Shown here: piece after piece, positions 61,441-64,000 of the stretch
Position numbering within the stretch: position 1 is the first letter of the stretch
Layout of the letters: each line of letters starts with the position of its first letter
Source of the DNA: Chaunax sp. Z400
Lineage: Eukaryota; Chordata; Actinopteri; Lophiiformes; Chaunacidae
Reading direction: 5' to 3'
Length of the DNA: 64,000 bases
Assembly: GCA_037577475.1 (NCBI GenBank)
Contig: CM075184.1
Coordinates: 29,843,094-29,907,093 of the forward strand
Program-made: the position numbers and the translations under genes
The notes under the pieces: generated by a model
The model's database searches: none
Told to the model about the DNA's origin: nothing
What the model saw: only the letters and a program-made list of their open reading frames with translations

Positions 61441-63612
61441 AATTGCCAGGGGAAATACAAACCATTTTAATGAGTGTTCAGAAATTAAATACCCTAAACA
61501 GCTCGCACTAGGTGCCACAACCAGAGCAAACCAATGAGGCTGATCTAAGCAATGGGCTGGGCTGCACCCAAGACCTCACAACATCTGGTGACCCTGTGCG
61601 ATCATTACTTAGCCTGCTGCTCACACACACACTTCCTGTTTCGACAAAGCACTTTATACTTGTCATCACTGTCCAAATGGCGAGCTTGCATCAAAGACAT
61701 CATTAGAACATTGGGTTAAGGGATAGGGGCTGTGCTTTTTTTCACACTTTGCCAAAAGCATGTTTGGAAATTCATCTGAGAATACTAATAAAACACAATG
61801 AAATGCAAGTTAAATGTGGGAATAAATTCATGAGAATGTAGCTCCTTGAGAATCTGAGGCAATATGCAAACGTCCAAAAATAATCTGGAATTTTTATCAC
61901 TAAAATAAAAAGGTAAGCAGTGTGTCAAACAACGTTTCATGGATTCATCCTCTAGTTTAAGCAAAACGTACAATTATTTTAGATTTTTTTTTAATCTAAT
62001 GATTGTGAATTGATGTGGTCGGGTGAGGTCAATCCTCCCTGGGTAGTTAGGACATTGTCCAATTCTATTTTGCTTTAAAAAAAATAAATATAGACTATGA
62101 CATCCCACCTGTCAGTATGTCATACTGTCTTGCTGTGGTGGGATTTTCTTAGGAGATTGAGAATTCATTTGGCACTAATCTGTTAGTGCTTACATTCCTT
62201 AACTCAGTCTGACAGTGGACCCATCATAGCGCATCTCTCACTTTGTGCAGCATTGCAAACACACTCACTTACTGTATACGACAACTATCATATCCAAGTT
62301 ATTAGTGATAATTGCATCATTATACAACCGCAGATACTATTAAAAAAAAATAACCAAAATGCATGCAACTCCTTCCTTGGCTGCTCTACGGTCATACAGT
62401 CATTTTGCAATTACAGTTCCTCTTGCTCATCCCTTTATTTATCTAAAGAGAAAGGAAGATAAGCCATTAGGTCTGTGCAGTGCTGCCTGACTGCCTGAGG
62501 GCCAGCTGGAATGAGTTCTCTCTCTCTCAACAACTCATCTGGCCGCCATGGCTGCTTTCATAAACAGGAGGAACCACGTCCTACATAGTTTCACTGCTGT
62601 CTAACATGATCCTAACACATGTGCCACAGCAGACTGCGTCCAAGTCGACAGATAAGAGGAGGAACAGGCAGGCAGACGCAGTGTCTGTGAGCGAAAACAC
62701 AGCTCAGGATAGCTTCAGCACAATAGAGCCCTTTTCCTTCCATATCTCAACAAACTGTATAACTGCAGTATAACTTTATGCTGCATGTGGAAGCCTGTTG
62801 AAGAGCAGGTCAGCATGAACCACAGCTTAACACACCAGCACGCAAAATCATCTCAGGCTATAAATGCACCCCTATCTATGTTTGCATCAAGTGAAAATAT
62901 TCCCGCACAACATCTGACTTAATTGTTATGTGTACAGGATTATTTTTTTACTGCAACGTAGCATGTTCCACATGCTGGCATACTTAGAGAGCATACAGTG
63001 TTATTCGAGGACAGGCAATCGTTTGCAAGCTCCAGTAATTTCCTTAGCGTACAGCCTGTAGCATCAGTAGATTGCTGACCTATCACCTTGCCAAATTTGG
63101 GACACACTACACACTAACTTTATCATTTTTTTAACTGCTGCACTAATATGTTCCTGCGACGCAATAAACAACTGAGACAATGTTAGAATTCACGTTACAA
63201 TGACATCCCAAATGAAGCTCTGACAGCAGCCTCTTGCTAATTTGTTTTTATTGCATGTTTTCTTTTTTTCTACTATTTCCTCTCGACTATTCAGCAATAG
63301 TCTGACTGCAAATTCGTGTCGTGTTTCTATTTGATGTTGGGATGTTATCAAGACCTTATACTGCAAGCTACAGCCTCTTATCAGCAGTAATAAAACGCCG
63401 TTTAAATCCAACTGTAGTTCATCATTGTGGTAGATTGGGGGAAAATGGAAAACACAATGAAGGAAACGGGCAAGGTGAGGTATGCGCTGACATTCGCGGC
63501 TTTCTAGCCTTCAAAATGCAGCCAGCGGCAGCACATACGGAGCATTAGACATTCAACGAGGGACAGGGCTTAGAAATATGCCAGACCTAACGGAGAAAAA
63601 CGCTATCAATAC

Positions 63613-63654
63613 CTTTCTTCTCTTCTCCCCCTCACTGTCACCCGATCTTTTCAT
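63613..63654 (-). CDS. fto: fto exon 1 (start codon; 14 codons)
   Basis: This short first coding exon reads MKRSGDSEGEKRRK and ends at a GAAAG|GTATTG donor in phase 0. It resembles the human start (MKRT..., also short and charged). The ATG at 63652-63654 has A at -3, a better context than an in-frame ATG 36 bases upstream (63688-63690), and it coincides with the human start, so I chose it. An in-frame TGA lies six codons before the upstream ATG, so the reading frame is closed there. The C-terminal EKRRK of this exon continues into RRRLL of exon 2 and forms a strong basic cluster. The exon lies 21.6 kb from exon 2. Its shortness means identification rests on the start similarity, phase, donor and position below a promoter-like element. 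Confidence 0.85.
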
Positions 63655-63880
63655 GTTCCTGGAGTTGTGTTTACACTGCCTCGCTCTCATGAAGGGTGAC
63701 GTTGGTCATTGTAGTACGCGAATAGATGCTATCTCAATCTATTCTCATATTAAACAGTGTACATGAAGTGCAGCCTTTTCAATTTAATTAACAAAGAGCC
63801 AAATAGTCAATATTTTCGGTCTTAAATGGCTCTCCCTGGTGAAATTCTATAAAAAAGATGCTGAAACCGCAGCTATAAGA
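63655..63880 (-). promoter_or_regulatory. fto 5' untranslated region and proximal promoter
   Basis: On the fto strand this segment leads to the start codon. It holds an in-frame upstream ATG (63688-63690) and, further up, an in-frame TGA. There is no strong TATA box for fto. On the plus strand a TATAAAAAA string lies at 63848-63856 and could belong to either direction. No transcription start can be fixed from sequence alone. Confidence 0.5.
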
Positions 63881-63893
63881 ACTACAAGTCCCA
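63881..63893 (+). promoter_or_regulatory. ZNF143/SBS-type element of a probable bidirectional promoter
   Basis: The 13 bases ACTACAAGTCCCA match the core of the ZNF143/STAF binding site (ACTACAAnTCCCA) exactly and are followed by CATTGAATG. Such sites are typical of vertebrate housekeeping and bidirectional promoters. The site lies 227 bases upstream of the fto ATG and just before a GC-richer stretch with a TGCGCA (NRF1 half-site-like) string at about 63947-63952. Confidence 0.7.
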
Positions 63894-63899
63894 CATTGA

Positions 63900-63965
63900 A
63901 TGTGTGCTGCTGGCGGAAGGAGAATCAGCACGCTGTAGATGTAGCACTGCGCAGCTGCAGTGCAG
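63900..63965 (+). other. possible non-coding first exon of a divergent gene (rpgrip1l expected)
   Basis: Downstream of the ZNF143-type site on the plus strand the sequence becomes GC-richer and reaches a consensus donor TGCAG|GTACAG at 63965/63966. In vertebrates rpgrip1l, which encodes a ciliary transition-zone protein, starts head-to-head with fto. A short untranslated first exon ending here would fit. No rpgrip1l coding sequence is visible because the window ends 35 bases later, so this is inference from position and one splice-site match. Confidence 0.35.
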
Positions 63966-64000
63966 GTACAGATCTACAAATAGCAGATGTGCCAGTCCCT

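Larger units (their letters stand above)
41996..63612 (-). other. fto intron 1 (21.6 kb)
   Basis: The intron runs from donor GTATTG (exon 1) to acceptor CCACAG (exon 2). It has no host coding sequence that I can recognise. From right to left it holds TAAT-rich unique blocks (61140-61440, 60620-60990), AT-rich sequence at 58700-59600, a hAT-like fragment (57127-57471), long CA tracts (57563-57653, 55701-55746, 55238-55274, 54864-54891), unique sequence (53440-54060, 49340-49700), LINE fragments (51067-52350), a CT tract and GGAT repeat (47908-48113), and a long GT tract (43377-43461). In mammals this intron carries enhancers acting on IRX3 and IRX5; whether the same elements are present here needs alignment. 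Confidence 0.88.

Overview
This window is vertebrate nuclear DNA, almost certainly from a teleost fish (probably a percomorph, which is an inference). The signs are intron-dominated sequence, very many long (CA)n/(GT)n tracts, Tc1-like, hAT-like and LINE fragments of types common in fish, and a spliced vertebrate gene read at protein level. It holds no operons, CRISPR arrays or prokaryotic genes.

The whole window belongs to one gene on the minus strand: fto, the 2-oxoglutarate/Fe(II)-dependent RNA and DNA N6-methyladenine demethylase. Eight coding exons can be placed with consensus splice signals and unbroken phase: exon 1 (63613-63654), exon 2 (41918-41995), exon 3 (40659-41676), exon 4 (37104-37229), exon 5 (33033-33112), exon 6 (32354-32497), exon 7 (25968-26087) and exon 8 (8426-8550). 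Together they give 1733 coding bases, 577 complete codons. Every active-site residue I looked for is present: H357, D359 and H430 for iron, R439 and R445 for 2-oxoglutarate, R95, Y105, Y107 and E360 for the substrate pocket. The short last exon (about 50 residues in the human protein) was not found and probably lies beyond position 1. The fish protein is about 125 residues longer than human FTO before the iron site because exon 3 carries a low-complexity, acidic, serine-rich insert with a 10-residue tandem repeat.

Layout from the gene's 5' end (right) to left. 63655-64000 is the 5' flank, with a ZNF143-type ACTACAAnTCCCA element and a possible first exon of a divergent plus-strand gene (rpgrip1l is the expected neighbour). 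41996-63612 is intron 1 (21.6 kb), with L1 and endonuclease LINE fragments, a hAT-like transposase fragment, several microsatellites and TAAT-rich unique stretches that may be conserved enhancers. 25968-41995 holds exons 2-7 with shorter introns; intron 3 contains a decayed LINE. 8551-25967 is intron 7 (17.4 kb), with three long GT tracts within about 1 kb and two strong candidate conserved non-coding blocks. 1-8425 is intron 8, incomplete, with a Tc1-like deletion derivative and a hAT-like remnant that still encodes a recognisable zinc finger.

I found no convincing undescribed multi-gene system. The most unusual signals are the exon 3 coding repeat, a (CA)n tract starting 21 nt inside the intron after exon 4, UG-rich tracts beside exons 6 and 7, a strong nuclear-localisation cluster created across the exon 1/2 junction, and a perfect 17-bp hairpin in intron 4. 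No genome alignment was possible, so conservation of non-coding stretches is inferred from composition only.
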